Part shown: piece after piece, positions 6,454 to 15,141 of the stretch
Layout: each line of letters starts with the position of its first letter
How positions within the stretch are numbered: the stretch's first letter is position 1
Origin: Murdochiella sp. Marseille-P8839
Lineage (GTDB): Bacteria > Bacillota > Clostridia > Tissierellales > Peptoniphilaceae
Length of the DNA stretch: 64,000 nt
Reading direction: 5' to 3'
NCBI GenBank assembly: GCA_019753405.1
Contig: JAIKLF010000004.1
Span: forward strand, 177,454-241,453
Made by a program: the position numbers and the translations under genes
Notes under the pieces: model-generated
Database searches by the model: none
Told to the model about the DNA's origin: nothing
The model's input: the letters and a program-made list of their open reading frames with translations, nothing else

Positions 6454-8537
6454 GAATCATCGAGGCCCTCCGTTTCCGGATGATACACCTGCCGATCGTG
6501 ATACTCCTGTTGTTTTCCATCGTTCCAGTTGCGTACCGGCCGATAGTAGCCGGTAATGCGGCTGTAGACTTCAGCTTCTTCGCCGCAGTGCGGACAAACG
6601 TGCTCTTCACCGGGCAAATAGCCGTGATTGGGGCACACGGAATACGTCGGGGAAATGGTGTAGTACGGCAGATGAAAATTCTGTGCGATGGAGCGCACCA
6701 ATGCCATAGCACTTTCCCAGTCCGGAAGCTTTTCTCCTAAAAAGGTATGGAAAACCGTGCCGGAAGTATACAGCGTTTGCAATTCGTCTTGTGCTTTTAA
6801 CGCCTCAAACACGTCATCGGTGGCGCCCACCGGAAGGTGTGAGGAGTTTGTATAATACGGCGTACCGTTTTCGTTCGCCGTCTTGATATCCGGAAAATCT
6901 TCCTTATCGTGCTTGGCGAAGCGATAGGTGGTCGATTCTGCCGGTGTGGCTTCCAGATTGTAGAGATCGCCGTATTCTTCCTGATAATCGCTCAATCGTT
7001 CGCGCATGTGCAACAGCACTTCCTTCGCAAATTGACGTGTTGCAGGATCGCGCATATCTTTGCCCAACCAGGTGGCGTTCAGGCCGACTTCGTTCATGCC
7101 GATCAAACCGATGGTCGAAAAATGATTGGTAAAAGTGCCCAAATAACGCTTCGTGTAAGGATACAGGCCGGCATCCAACAACTTGGTGATCACGTCGCGT
7201 TTGAGTTTCAGAGAACGTGCGGAAAGGTCCATCAGATAATCCAAACGCTTATAAAAATCGGCTTCATCTTTCGCCAAGTATGCAATACGCGGCAGGTTGA
7301 TCGTGACGACGCCAACCGATCCCGTGGATTCGCCGGAGCCGAAGAATCCGCCGGCTTTTTTCCGCAGCTCTCGCAGATCCAAGCGCAGGCGACAGCACAT
7401 GCTGCGCACATCCGACGGATCCATGTCGGAATTCACATAGTTGGAAAAATAGGGGGTTCCGTATTTTGCCGTCATCTCAAACAACAGCTTGTTGTTCGTC
7501 GTCGGTGACCAGTCAAAATCGCGCGTAATCGAGTATGTCGGAATCGGATACTGGAAGCCGCGACTGTTGGCATCGCCTTCAAGCATCACTTCGAGGAAGG
7601 CACGATTCACAAGATCGACTTCTTCCTGGCAATCGCCGTAGGTAAAGTCCATGGTTTTTCCACCCACAACCGCCGGCATATCTTTCAAATCCGCAGGAAC
7701 GCGCCAGTCCAGCGTAATATTGGAAAACGGCGCCTGTGTTCCCCAGCGACTTGGCGTGTTCACGCCATAAACAAAAGACTGTATGCACTGTTTCACTTCG
7801 TCCAGATCCAAATGATCGACTTTTACGAAAGGTGCAAGATAGGTATCAAACGACGAGAATGCCTGGGCCCCGGCCCATTCATTCTGCATAATGCCCAGGA
7901 AGTTCACCATCTGGTTGCAAAGGGTTGACAAATGTTTTGCCGGCGACGAGGTGATTTTGCCTGGCACGCCGCCGAGGCCTTCATCGATGAGTTGCTTGAG
8001 GCTCCATCCCGCACAATAACCGGTAAGCATGGAAAGGTCATGAATATGGATGGCCGCCGACTTATGCGCATCCGCAATTTCCTTGTCGTATACTTCGGAA
8101 AGCCAGTAATTCGCCGTAATGGCGCCGGAGTTGGAAAGAATGAGACCCCCTACCGAATACGTGACGGTCGAATTTTCTTTAACACGCCAATCATTGATTT
8201 TTAAGTAATCGTCCACCAGCTTTTTGTAGTCTAAAAGCGTGTCGTTCACGCGGCGCAGCTTTGCACGCTGTTGGCGATAAAGAATATAGGCTTTAGCCAC
8301 GTCGGGATACCCGCAATTGGAGAGCACCCGCTCGACGCTATCCTGAATAACTTCCACCTCTAAAATGTCGTCCTTAGCCTGTTTTCCGGCATCTGCCGTA
8401 GCGCGCAGAGCTAAAAGTTCCAACACATCGTCCGAAATAGGCGTCTTGGTGGACAGGAACGCCTTTTCCATGGCATCCTGTATTTTTTTGATGCGATAGA
8501 CAACATACGACCCATCGCGTTTCTTTACGGTGATCAT
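6438..8537 (-). CDS. nrdD: Anaerobic ribonucleoside-triphosphate reductase
   Basis: A class III ribonucleotide reductase of 699 residues that makes dNTPs from NTPs with a glycyl radical, without oxygen. The N-terminal 95 residues form an ATP-cone (MITVKKRDGSYVVYRIKKIQ) for allosteric control. The barrel carries the substrate-site region, including MCCRLRLDLRELRKK. The C-terminus has a zinc site (CPNHGYLPGEEHVCPHC) and the radical loop RITGYY with Gly663 as the expected radical residue. Length is normal for the family. Its activase is encoded at 10840-11526, separated by an unrelated three-gene module. The upstream region holds candidate NrdR boxes. Confidence 0.97.
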   Translation of the reverse strand: MITVKKRDGSYVVYRIKKIQDAMEKAFLSTKTPISDDVLELLALRATADAGKQAKDDILEVEVIQDSVERVLSNCGYPDVAKAYILYRQQRAKLRRVNDTLLDYKKLVDDYLKINDWRVKENSTVTYSVGGLILSNSGAITANYWLSEVYDKEIADAHKSAAIHIHDLSMLTGYCAGWSLKQLIDEGLGGVPGKITSSPAKHLSTLCNQMVNFLGIMQNEWAGAQAFSSFDTYLAPFVKVDHLDLDEVKQCIQSFVYGVNTPSRWGTQAPFSNITLDWRVPADLKDMPAVVGGKTMDFTYGDCQEEVDLVNRAFLEVMLEGDANSRGFQYPIPTYSITRDFDWSPTTNNKLLFEMTAKYGTPYFSNYVNSDMDPSDVRSMCCRLRLDLRELRKKAGGFFGSGESTGSVGVVTINLPRIAYLAKDEADFYKRLDYLMDLSARSLKLKRDVITKLLDAGLYPYTKRYLGTFTNHFSTIGLIGMNEVGLNATWLGKDMRDPATRQFAKEVLLHMRERLSDYQEEYGDLYNLEATPAESTTYRFAKHDKEDFPDIKTANENGTPYYTNSSHLPVGATDDVFEALKAQDELQTLYTSGTVFHTFLGEKLPDWESAMALVRSIAQNFHLPYYTISPTYSVCPNHGYLPGEEHVCPHCGEEAEVYSRITGYYRPVRNWNDGKQQEYHDRQVYHPETEGLDDSCTLC

Positions 8538-8635
8538 GCCTTCCTCCTTTCCCTTGCGCCGATTGCGCTCGGGACAAAAAAACAGGGCGTCTGTGGTTTT
8601 TTTGACCTGCCCTCTTGACCGGATAATCTAAAAAT

Positions 8636-8664
8636 AGTTTAGCATGATCTGCCGTATTGCACAA
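8636..8664 (-). promoter_or_regulatory. Candidate nrdD promoter
   Basis: TTGTGC (8659-8664), 17-bp spacer, TAAACT (8636-8641) on the minus strand. The -35 box lies inside the better of two NrdR-like boxes, the usual arrangement for NrdR repression. Confidence 0.45.
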
Positions 8665-8703
8665 TATATAGGGGCAAAAACTTTTTCGCCCCTATATATG
8701 CGT
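8659..8703. promoter_or_regulatory. Pair of NrdR-like boxes in a long inverted repeat
   Basis: The minus strand at 8674-8659 reads CCCCTATATATTGTGC, a good fit to the NrdR box acaCwAtATaTwGtgt. A second, shorter-centred copy lies at 8688-8703. Together they form an inverted repeat with perfect 11-bp arms (TATATAGGGGC / GCCCCTATATA) around an A/T-rich centre. Centre spacing is about 29-30 bp, slightly less than the usual 31-32. An alternative reading is a terminator for the DUF4097 gene that ends at 8730, but no T-run follows. Confidence 0.45.
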
Positions 8704-8729
8704 AGTCTTTTCGTCGGGTTTCTTATCGC

Positions 8730-9662
8730 CTACTCTTCACTATTCTCTTGCGAATGCTCACTTTTCGAAGCCGAGATGCCGTTCGCCTGCGAATTCTGCC
8801 TTTCTTCATTGATCCGTCTGGTTTCTTCTTCCAGATCGATTACCGCAAGATTTCCTGTATCCGAGCGCAGGAAAAGGGTCGCCTGCGCGTCGTCCACTTC
8901 ATGATGAAAGGTATTGCCGCCCTGCGTATCCTGTTGCCATCTCACGCTTCCCGTTCCTGTCTCCATGGTGACATTGGTTCGCTTTACGCCAAACGTATCC
9001 ACGCCGATTCCACCGGTATTCGTACGGAAGCAAATCGTTCCGGAAGGCTTAATAGCAGCTGAAATAGACCCGGTATCCGTCGAAATCGAGGAAGTGGATA
9101 ATGTTGTATCGGCTATCCAGATGCTTCCGGTGTCGGATTGAGTATCCAGATGCTCCATGGTGCAATGGTTTATTTCCATCTGCCCGATTTTAGTCCGTAC
9201 GGTGGCATTTTCGGTGTGTACTTTATACAACGCAACGCTCCCTACAGAAAGGTCAATGGAAACATTTTCTAATTTTTCGCCTTTTGCAACATTCAGGACA
9301 ACCTTCTGTTTATCCAGAACCGAAGGAAAAAAATTGGGCATGGCGATTTGTATTTTCGGTTTTTGTTTCGACCCGAAAATGGTAAGCTTGCCGTCCTCCT
9401 GTTTCACTTGAAGACGTAAGGCAGGATCCGTATAAACCGGATAGTATAGTACGGTTTCCGTTCCACCTTCCCGAATTTCGACCGTCTGTAAATCCAGCTG
9501 GATGTCCACTGAACGCAACGTGTCTATAGGGATTTCTTTTACTTCATTTTCCATGGAGGTCCCGCCGAGAGAAAAATCACGAAGCCCCATAAACCACGCT
9601 CCTCCGACGAGAAGCAGGCCACAAACCAAGGTGACCATACAGGCCTTGCCCAATTTACTCAT
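8730..9662 (-). CDS. DUF4097-type beta-repeat membrane-anchored protein
   Basis: 310 residues: an N-terminal transmembrane anchor (about residues 8-27) followed by a beta-helical repeat region. Near-parallel strands carry repeated SDTGSI/TDTGSI/TNTGGI/TGTGSV/SDTGNL motifs, which are the mark of DUF4097 (putative adhesin) proteins. The tail is hydrophilic and Glu/Ser-rich. The start at 9662 is supported by AGAGGAG and overlaps the upstream DUF1700 gene by 8 bp. It is the last gene of a PadR-DUF1700-DUF4097 operon, a combination in Firmicutes linked to envelope homeostasis, although the molecular role is unknown. Confidence 0.8.
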   Translation of the reverse strand: MSKLGKACMVTLVCGLLLVGGAWFMGLRDFSLGGTSMENEVKEIPIDTLRSVDIQLDLQTVEIREGGTETVLYYPVYTDPALRLQVKQEDGKLTIFGSKQKPKIQIAMPNFFPSVLDKQKVVLNVAKGEKLENVSIDLSVGSVALYKVHTENATVRTKIGQMEINHCTMEHLDTQSDTGSIWIADTTLSTSSISTDTGSISAAIKPSGTICFRTNTGGIGVDTFGVKRTNVTMETGTGSVRWQQDTQGGNTFHHEVDDAQATLFLRSDTGNLAVIDLEEETRRINEERQNSQANGISASKSEHSQENSEE

Positions 9663-10245
9663 GATACGCTCCTCTCTTATTTCTTTGGCGAAGCAACAAT
9701 TGACGGATGCCGCGGACGATACTGCGGAAAATGAGAATAACCAATAAGATAGCAAACACGCCCAACGACACGAGACCGATGAGATACAACGCCCGTGGTA
9801 AGGAAAAATCTTTTGGTAAGACCTGTATCAGCTCTTTTCCCGCACCAATGATCACGCCCACACCACTGCTGGCGACGGAAAAAAACAAAGAAAGAAATCC
9901 GACAAACAATCCAAAGGAAACAAGCAAAATGGTGATGGCCAGGGGTAATCCGACGGGCAGAGCCAAAATGGCCAACACCACCGTTATGGCCAGCGATGCA
10001 CGTGGCTTCTTGGTTTTTCCTATTTCTTCCCCTTCCCCCTCTTCCAAACGGTCCAGTTGGAGATCCCGCAGAATTTCAAAGCTTGCCTGACGGGGATCCG
10101 GCATATCCTTTGGGACAGTGTCTTTCTCACCAATCCCGCGATCCTCAAAAATTTCCTCATAGTAGGCAACCGCGTCCCCACGTTCTTCACTTCCAATCCG
10201 TGCGAGGCGACGGTTTAATGCTTCCAGATATTCCTTCCTAGTCAT
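9655..10245 (-). CDS. DUF1700 (HAAS-domain) membrane protein
   Basis: 196 residues. The N-terminal 75 residues form an HAAS-type helical domain (MTRKEYLEALNRRLARI, then YYEEIFEDRG). Three hydrophobic segments follow (about 85-115, 120-140 and 150-175). This is the DUF1700 family, which normally sits between a PadR regulator and a DUF4097 protein, exactly as here. It overlaps both neighbours by 8 bp. HAAS domains are thought to be protein-interaction modules coupled to PadR signalling; no enzyme motif is present. Confidence 0.85.
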   Translation of the reverse strand: MTRKEYLEALNRRLARIGSEERGDAVAYYEEIFEDRGIGEKDTVPKDMPDPRQASFEILRDLQLDRLEEGEGEEIGKTKKPRASLAITVVLAILALPVGLPLAITILLVSFGLFVGFLSLFFSVASSGVGVIIGAGKELIQVLPKDFSLPRALYLIGLVSLGVFAILLVILIFRSIVRGIRQLLLRQRNKRGAYHE

Positions 10246-10570
10246 CTTCCTCTCCTTCCTCGCCCGTATCCTTCAGCAAGCGATCCAACGACGCTTTCCA
10301 GCTCTCCCATTCCTTTTCATCCTCTTCCAGTCGTTTTCGCCCGGCCGGCGTAATGCGATAGTATTTTCGGTTTCGGCCCTGATATTGTCGGTCATAGGTT
10401 TCCAGCAGGCCCTCCTTTTTCAGACGACGCAAAACGGGATAGATGGTGGATTCCGAGATCGGCATGACGGTCTTCATTTTTTGCGTGAAGCTGTAGCCAT
10501 ACCGATCTTTGTTGCGTAGGAGGGAGAGTACACAAAGATCCAATATGGATGTCTGTAATGAAAAAGCCAT
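10238..10570 (-). CDS. PadR-family transcriptional regulator
   Basis: 110 residues with a winged helix typical of PadR: LDLCVLSLLRNKDRYGYSF at the N-terminus, SESTIYPVLRRLKKEGLL as the recognition region and a wing with GRNRKYYRITPAG. A short C-terminal helix suits dimerisation. Start at 10570 is backed by AAAGGAGG. It leads the DUF1700-DUF4097 operon and probably represses it from the A/T-rich inverted repeat upstream. The inducer is unknown. Confidence 0.92.
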   Translation of the reverse strand: MAFSLQTSILDLCVLSLLRNKDRYGYSFTQKMKTVMPISESTIYPVLRRLKKEGLLETYDRQYQGRNRKYYRITPAGRKRLEEDEKEWESWKASLDRLLKDTGEEGEEDD

Positions 10571-10674
10571 GGCGCCTCCTTTCGTCTCTTCCTTCCGCAG
10601 CACCTGAATTCCGTCATCTCCGAAGGCATTCGTCTTCGTCTCCCCCGGATGCGACGGCAGTTCATTTCGTTGCA

Positions 10675-10727
10675 AAAGGAATATCCTTTCGTTAACTATA
10701 TTATATTGTTTATAATATTAGATGCAA
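10675..10727 (-). promoter_or_regulatory. Promoter and inverted repeats before padR
   Basis: TTGCAT (10722-10727), 16-bp spacer and perfect TATAAT (10700-10705) on the minus strand. The spacer and -10 contain an inverted repeat TATTATA/TATAATA, and a second palindrome (AAAGGA-ATA-TCCTTT, 10675-10689) lies downstream of the -10. Either could be the PadR operator. Confidence 0.5.
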
Positions 10728-10839
10728 TAGTTGATTGTAAAAAAGAGGTAAAAAAAACAAGTCGCATTGTGTTATACGGCCCCCAGCGCAGCGCCCGTCG
10801 ATCCGGGCATAATGTCAAAACGAAGGTGCTTATGTTCCT

Positions 10840-11526
10840 TCACCCTCGAATTTCAACCTGTCGAATCGTTTGACGCAAGATGGAAGCATACGTGTCCAGC
10901 GTTTCCCGGCTCGGCGTACCGAGCGTCGGATCCGGCACAAAGTCTGACACGCGAAACGGCTGTAAGGCATAAAAATCGGCACCGGCAAGCCATTCTCCTA
11001 TCACCTGAAAAGATTGTTCATCATGAAAACGCGTGGTCACCGTAGTACGAAATTCCACGCGGATATCCGCACCAAATAAAAGATCTACGCTGTCGGCAAT
11101 TCGCCGCATAGAAAGTTGGGAAAGGCCGACAGTTTCCGCATAACGCGCGGGTTCATTTTTAATATCCATCGCCACCATATCAAGCAGTTCTTCATCAAGA
11201 AGCGCTTTAAGGCGATCCGGATACAGCCCGTTGGTGTCCAGTTTTACGGCAAAGCCCATGGCGCGTATTGTGCGAATCACCTCTGTCAAATCGTCTCGCA
11301 TGAGCGGTTCGCCGCCGGAAAAACACACACCTTGCAAAAAACCCGCGCGCGGACGCAAAAACGAATATAGCCCTTCTTCATCCATGATTCCGGGCCGATT
11401 TACCTCCCAAATTTCCGCGTTATGACAATAGGGACAGCGCATCGTGCAACCGCCTAAGAAAACCGTCGCCGCTGTCCGCCCGGGGAAATCTAGAAGAGAT
11501 AACTTTTGCAAACCGTGTATAATCAT
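10840..11526 (-). CDS. nrdG: Anaerobic ribonucleotide reductase activating protein (NrdG2-type radical SAM)
   Basis: 228 residues. The N-terminus reads GLQKLSLLDFPGRTAATVF, followed by the radical-SAM cluster motif CTMRCPYCHN (Cys-x3-Cys-x2-Cys). These match the NrdG2-type activase, which uses S-adenosylmethionine to install the glycyl radical on NrdD. A CFSGGEP motif contacts SAM. The ATG at 11526 is preceded by AAGGAAACC; the frame is open further upstream but without family similarity. nrdD lies 2.3 kb downstream on the same strand with its own promoter, so the pair is not a tight operon. Confidence 0.85.
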   Translation of the reverse strand: MIIHGLQKLSLLDFPGRTAATVFLGGCTMRCPYCHNAEIWEVNRPGIMDEEGLYSFLRPRAGFLQGVCFSGGEPLMRDDLTEVIRTIRAMGFAVKLDTNGLYPDRLKALLDEELLDMVAMDIKNEPARYAETVGLSQLSMRRIADSVDLLFGADIRVEFRTTVTTRFHDEQSFQVIGEWLAGADFYALQPFRVSDFVPDPTLGTPSRETLDTYASILRQTIRQVEIRG

Positions 11527-11607
11527 GGTTTCCTTCCCAAACAAGCATCTCCATGCCGTTGTCCGGCAAAACTGCACAGATCACTTGCGCTATCCGATAG
11601 AAAAGAC

Positions 11608-12267
11608 CTATGCCCGAAGGAGGCAAAGCGCCACATAGGAACCTTGCCAGGTGCCGAGGGTGGACACATCCACATAACGCGGAGCCACCGACCAATGTGT
11701 GTTGATACGCAAATAGACCTTCCGCTGATCCCCTTTGGTCCAAATTTCCGCGCCGTAAAAGGTCACCGTATGACGGCGATAGGGCTTATGCGTAAAGCTG
11801 ATGAGACCCGGACGATGCGCCCGTAACTCGTCAAGAAGAAGATCTTCCCAATCATCACGTGGAGAAAGGATAAAAACGGTACATGCCTTTCCCGGATAGC
11901 CGAAATGGCGCCAAGACCGACGAGCAAGCTCCGCCATGCGCCATGGATACGTACCGAAGACAGGAAGGTAAATCCAGTACGAGCGGGCCAAATTATGCAC
12001 AACGGAAAATACTTCCTGCGGATCCGCAGGAAGTCGGGTAAAACCCTGACGGCGAAAACAGGAAAAGACCGACGTTAACGCCGTCAGGGAGCAATGATTG
12101 GTATAGGGAAATTGACGCATCTGCAGCAACGGATACTCCGAAAGAAGAAGACGTTCCTGACAATGCCACCCGGGGCCTTCTTTTTGGAAAATATCCTCAG
12201 CCGGATCGGTAATAGGCTGACGAGCCGCGTGCTTTCCCTTGCGCTCAGTCAAGAAAACGGAAGACAT
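11608..12267 (-). CDS. Unknown protein with possible C39-like cysteine-peptidase fold
   Basis: 219 residues, no signal peptide. A candidate catalytic set is visible: Cys59 in NHCSLTALTS, His166 in RRHTVTFYG and Asn189/Asp200 downstream. The spacing is what one expects of papain-like C39 or peptidase_C39_2 proteins, where Cys starts a helix and His begins a strand. Cationic, tryptophan-rich regions lie between. The start overlaps the DUF296 gene by 23 bp, suggesting coupling; an internal Met near residue 50 is a weaker alternative. I do not recognise a specific family. Confidence 0.4.
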   Translation of the reverse strand: MSSVFLTERKGKHAARQPITDPAEDIFQKEGPGWHCQERLLLSEYPLLQMRQFPYTNHCSLTALTSVFSCFRRQGFTRLPADPQEVFSVVHNLARSYWIYLPVFGTYPWRMAELARRSWRHFGYPGKACTVFILSPRDDWEDLLLDELRAHRPGLISFTHKPYRRHTVTFYGAEIWTKGDQRKVYLRINTHWSVAPRYVDVSTLGTWQGSYVALCLLRA

Positions 12268-12670
12268 TTAATCCGATGCGTTCATCCTTTTCGCGCTCAA
12301 CGGTACCGTCCAGAACACGAATAAACAACTCACCTGTCGCAAAAATTCGCGCTTCGTTCAGATGTCCGCCAAAGGCATGGCCTTCTTTATCTGCCGCCGT
12401 CAAGTGAATATGCGCATAATATTTTCCGTCCATCGTCGTAATATTGCCATACAGCATGGTAATTTCCGCCGGGAACGTAAAGTGGTTCTTATAATATTTC
12501 TGCTCGGTCACATCGTAGCAGCCAACCGTGAAATCATCGATGGCGCCGATGCCGCGCACCTCAGCCAGCTTCACCTTTTCCGCCTTGGCCACTTTTTCCA
12601 ACTGCTCGTGAATTTCTTCTCCTCGTTGCAGACGACACACGATCGTATCGCCAAAACGCCTGTATTCCAT
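12245..12670 (-). CDS. DUF296/PPC-domain DNA-binding protein
   Basis: A 141-residue single-domain protein. The PPC/DUF296 fold is shown by the HIHLTAADKEGHAFGGHL histidine cluster (about residues 93-110) and the preceding LYGNIT strand. Members form trimers with a metal-like His site; some plant homologues bind AT-rich DNA through a separate hook that is absent here, so DNA binding is only a family name. Ribosome site AAGGAGGAGCC supports the start. A TATAAT lies at 12709-12714 on the minus strand but a clear -35 box was not found. Confidence 0.85.
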   Translation of the reverse strand: MEYRRFGDTIVCRLQRGEEIHEQLEKVAKAEKVKLAEVRGIGAIDDFTVGCYDVTEQKYYKNHFTFPAEITMLYGNITTMDGKYYAHIHLTAADKEGHAFGGHLNEARIFATGELFIRVLDGTVEREKDERIGLNVFRFLD

Positions 12671-12719
12671 GGCTCCTCCTTATTCTTTCGTTACCTTCGT
12701 TCTGCTCCATTATACCCCA

Positions 12720-13895
12720 CTACCTGGCTTTGTTCTGTTCACGGCGCAAAATGAGCGTTAACAGGAACGTTGTTACTGCAACACCGGCCAGAAGGAGAAG
12801 ATTGCGATTCACCAACGCGTAATCAATTTGCGTCGCACTGACATGAACCAGATGGTCAATGGTGTTCATCAACCAATACGAGGGAAAAATGCGCGACGCG
12901 CGAACGACAAAGTCCGGAAGCAGAAAGCTTGGAACAAAAACGCCCGTCGAAAAGGCCACAAGTAAGGAATACGCGGTGCTAAAGAATGCCGCCGCATTTT
13001 CGGATCGAAAGATCTGCATGATAAACAGAATCAACCCATTTATGGCGAAAGCATGCACGGCGGAGGTGAGAACCGCCACTTGCGCCTGTCTCGTCTCGAG
13101 CACATCAAAACCAACAACAACAAGGCTGATGAGCATAAAGATCGCCCAGAGGAAAAACATAAACACAAACGAGGATAGCGTAATTTGTCGCGTCCTTGTT
13201 GCCTCATCATAGCCACTAATGAGCTCGCGGTTCTTGATTTTCGGATCCTCGGTACGGGCAATGGTCATGCCCACACATGTAAATCCGGCGCTTAACAGTA
13301 CGTAAAGAATAACGCTCACCATTCCTAAAAAGAGTTCGATTTGTGCGCTGTTTTCGTGTCCGTTTACAACGATTTGCCCCTCCAGTTTTGTATCCATAAT
13401 TTTTGTCATATAGGAATCAAGAAGATCGCTTCGTTCTTTCCCCTGTACGGCGGAGGGAATGTGCTGATCAAAAAGACGATAGCTTGTCGCATAAAGAGCG
13501 ATTTGGCGATCCAGCAGCTGTACTGGGGTATCATTTTTGCTGACGAATGTCTGTACGTCCAGCCGGGTTCCCGTCTCGGGAAAGCGGAAGGTTTCGGGAA
13601 TCACCAGAACATAGTCCACCTTATCCTGAAAAATTGCAGTGTTCCATGCTTTCTCATCTGTTCCGGCATCCACCATCTCGTTTGTTTTCTTCAAATACGC
13701 TTCGAGGTTCTTGGCGAACGCATCCTGACTGCGATTAATCAGTGCCAAACGCGGCTTTCTTTCCTCTACAAAAGTGGCTTCCTCGGTCTGGTTCCTCGCC
13801 ATGAGTAAAAAGAGCCCCAAAAAAATGCCGAAAGTAATCAGTAAAAAGCCTTTATTGTGGCGTGCGATTTTGAGAAAAAGTTTATAGGCTCTCAT
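12720..13895 (-). CDS. ABC-2 type permease, second subunit (LnrN-like)
   Basis: 391 residues with the ABC-2 architecture: one N-terminal membrane helix (about 18-33), a large extracytoplasmic domain (about 35-185), then five membrane helices in the C-terminal half. It overlaps the other permease by 14 bp and is the last gene of a three-gene exporter operon. With the ATPase and the divergent two-component system the layout matches the LnrLMN/LnrJK linearmycin-resistance type of B. subtilis, so a role in export of or resistance to a membrane-active compound is plausible. Substrate is unknown. Confidence 0.8.
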   Translation of the reverse strand: MRAYKLFLKIARHNKGFLLITFGIFLGLFLLMARNQTEEATFVEERKPRLALINRSQDAFAKNLEAYLKKTNEMVDAGTDEKAWNTAIFQDKVDYVLVIPETFRFPETGTRLDVQTFVSKNDTPVQLLDRQIALYATSYRLFDQHIPSAVQGKERSDLLDSYMTKIMDTKLEGQIVVNGHENSAQIELFLGMVSVILYVLLSAGFTCVGMTIARTEDPKIKNRELISGYDEATRTRQITLSSFVFMFFLWAIFMLISLVVVGFDVLETRQAQVAVLTSAVHAFAINGLILFIMQIFRSENAAAFFSTAYSLLVAFSTGVFVPSFLLPDFVVRASRIFPSYWLMNTIDHLVHVSATQIDYALVNRNLLLLAGVAVTTFLLTLILRREQNKAR

Positions 13896-15141
13896 AGCGG
13901 TCCCTCCTTAATGCGATGATGGTGATGCCGAGAAAAAGAACGAGGGTGATGGCCAAGTGAGCCATCGCCGTATGATAAATCTCGCCCACTCCCTGTGTAT
14001 AGAGACCATACAAACCGTCGTTCACCATATTAACCGGATTGAGTGCATCCAATAACGGAGCAGCAGCCTGCACACTCGTCCGTACGCCGGAAACCATCAT
14101 GCCCGACAAAAAGCCTAAGAAAAGGGGCAATAGGATACCGATGGCCTGGCGAACACCTTTTGCTTCCGGCAGCAGCGCAGCCACCACAACACCGATCACG
14201 ATGCCACAACACTGCCCCAAAAAAAGCAGAAGCAAAAGAGCCCAAGTATTCGTCTTCGTCGCCGCTTCTGCACCGAGGAGGCGAAGCAACAGGTAGAGAA
14301 CAAGGGTAAAGCCGATATAAATGACCAGATAGGCGCCAAAATGAAGCACAAAGCTCTTCCGACGCTCCAATGGGGATATCTGCTCTCGCAAGCCAAGCGA
14401 GCTTTGGTTCGCATGCAAGTTATCCAGAAGATGATTACCCATGGAAAACGCGTAAAAGGTAATGTAGGCGATACAGGCAAACTGATAGCTGAGCATTTGA
14501 TCAACGCCACCTTTACGCAGATCCGGATTCACTTCCAATGCTTCCACTTTTTGTTCTTTCGACGGCATAGTTCCCGACGGATCTACTGTTTCCTGTACGG
14601 GCAGCGCGGATGCAGCATCTTCTATTTGTGTTGCCGTCTCTGCCGATGGTGGAGCCGTCGATACCGCGGATTGGGCAATTTCCTCCATGTTGGTCTTTGT
14701 CTGGTACGAGTGCAGTACTTGTTGCACAATCATCAACACATAGGAGCGCGCCCTACGCGTTTCATATTTTCCTGCTTTTGCATCCAATACGATGACGTCG
14801 ATGGCGCCGGCATTCATCGCGGCTCGTGCCTCTTCCATCGTGGAGAAGCTCCCATACACGAGAGGAAGTTCAGCGTCTTTATCCGGCGTCTCTTCCGTCC
14901 ACTGTTGATTTTCCCAAACGCCTTTTTTGGCGTCCAGATTCGCGAGAAAATCCGGAAAATCCGCTTCTTCCCCTTGAATGAGACCAATACGACTAATCGG
15001 CAGAGCGATGTCTTCCTTCGCGGTAGGACGAAAAACCATGCTGAAAATCAACAGGAGCACAATCGGCAAGGAAAAGCCCCAGATCAACGACTCCCGCTGG
15101 CGGATGATCTGTTTCAGGTGATAACCGAAAAGTTTACGCAT
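13882..15141 (-). CDS. ABC-2 type permease, first subunit (LnrM-like)
   Basis: 419 residues from the ATG at 15141, which has GAAAGGAG upstream and overlaps the ATPase stop by 8 bp. One membrane helix near the start (about 20-36), an extracytoplasmic domain with a low-complexity Ala/Glu/Thr segment (about 150-200), then five to six helices. The TFYAFSMGNHLLDNLHANQSSLGLREQISPLERR region is typical of ABC2_membrane_3 proteins and lies near the nucleotide-binding contact. It pairs with the permease at 12720-13895 to form the membrane pore. Confidence 0.85.
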   Translation of the reverse strand: MRKLFGYHLKQIIRQRESLIWGFSLPIVLLLIFSMVFRPTAKEDIALPISRIGLIQGEEADFPDFLANLDAKKGVWENQQWTEETPDKDAELPLVYGSFSTMEEARAAMNAGAIDVIVLDAKAGKYETRRARSYVLMIVQQVLHSYQTKTNMEEIAQSAVSTAPPSAETATQIEDAASALPVQETVDPSGTMPSKEQKVEALEVNPDLRKGGVDQMLSYQFACIAYITFYAFSMGNHLLDNLHANQSSLGLREQISPLERRKSFVLHFGAYLVIYIGFTLVLYLLLRLLGAEAATKTNTWALLLLLFLGQCCGIVIGVVVAALLPEAKGVRQAIGILLPLFLGFLSGMMVSGVRTSVQAAAPLLDALNPVNMVNDGLYGLYTQGVGEIYHTAMAHLAITLVLFLGITIIALRRDRYESL

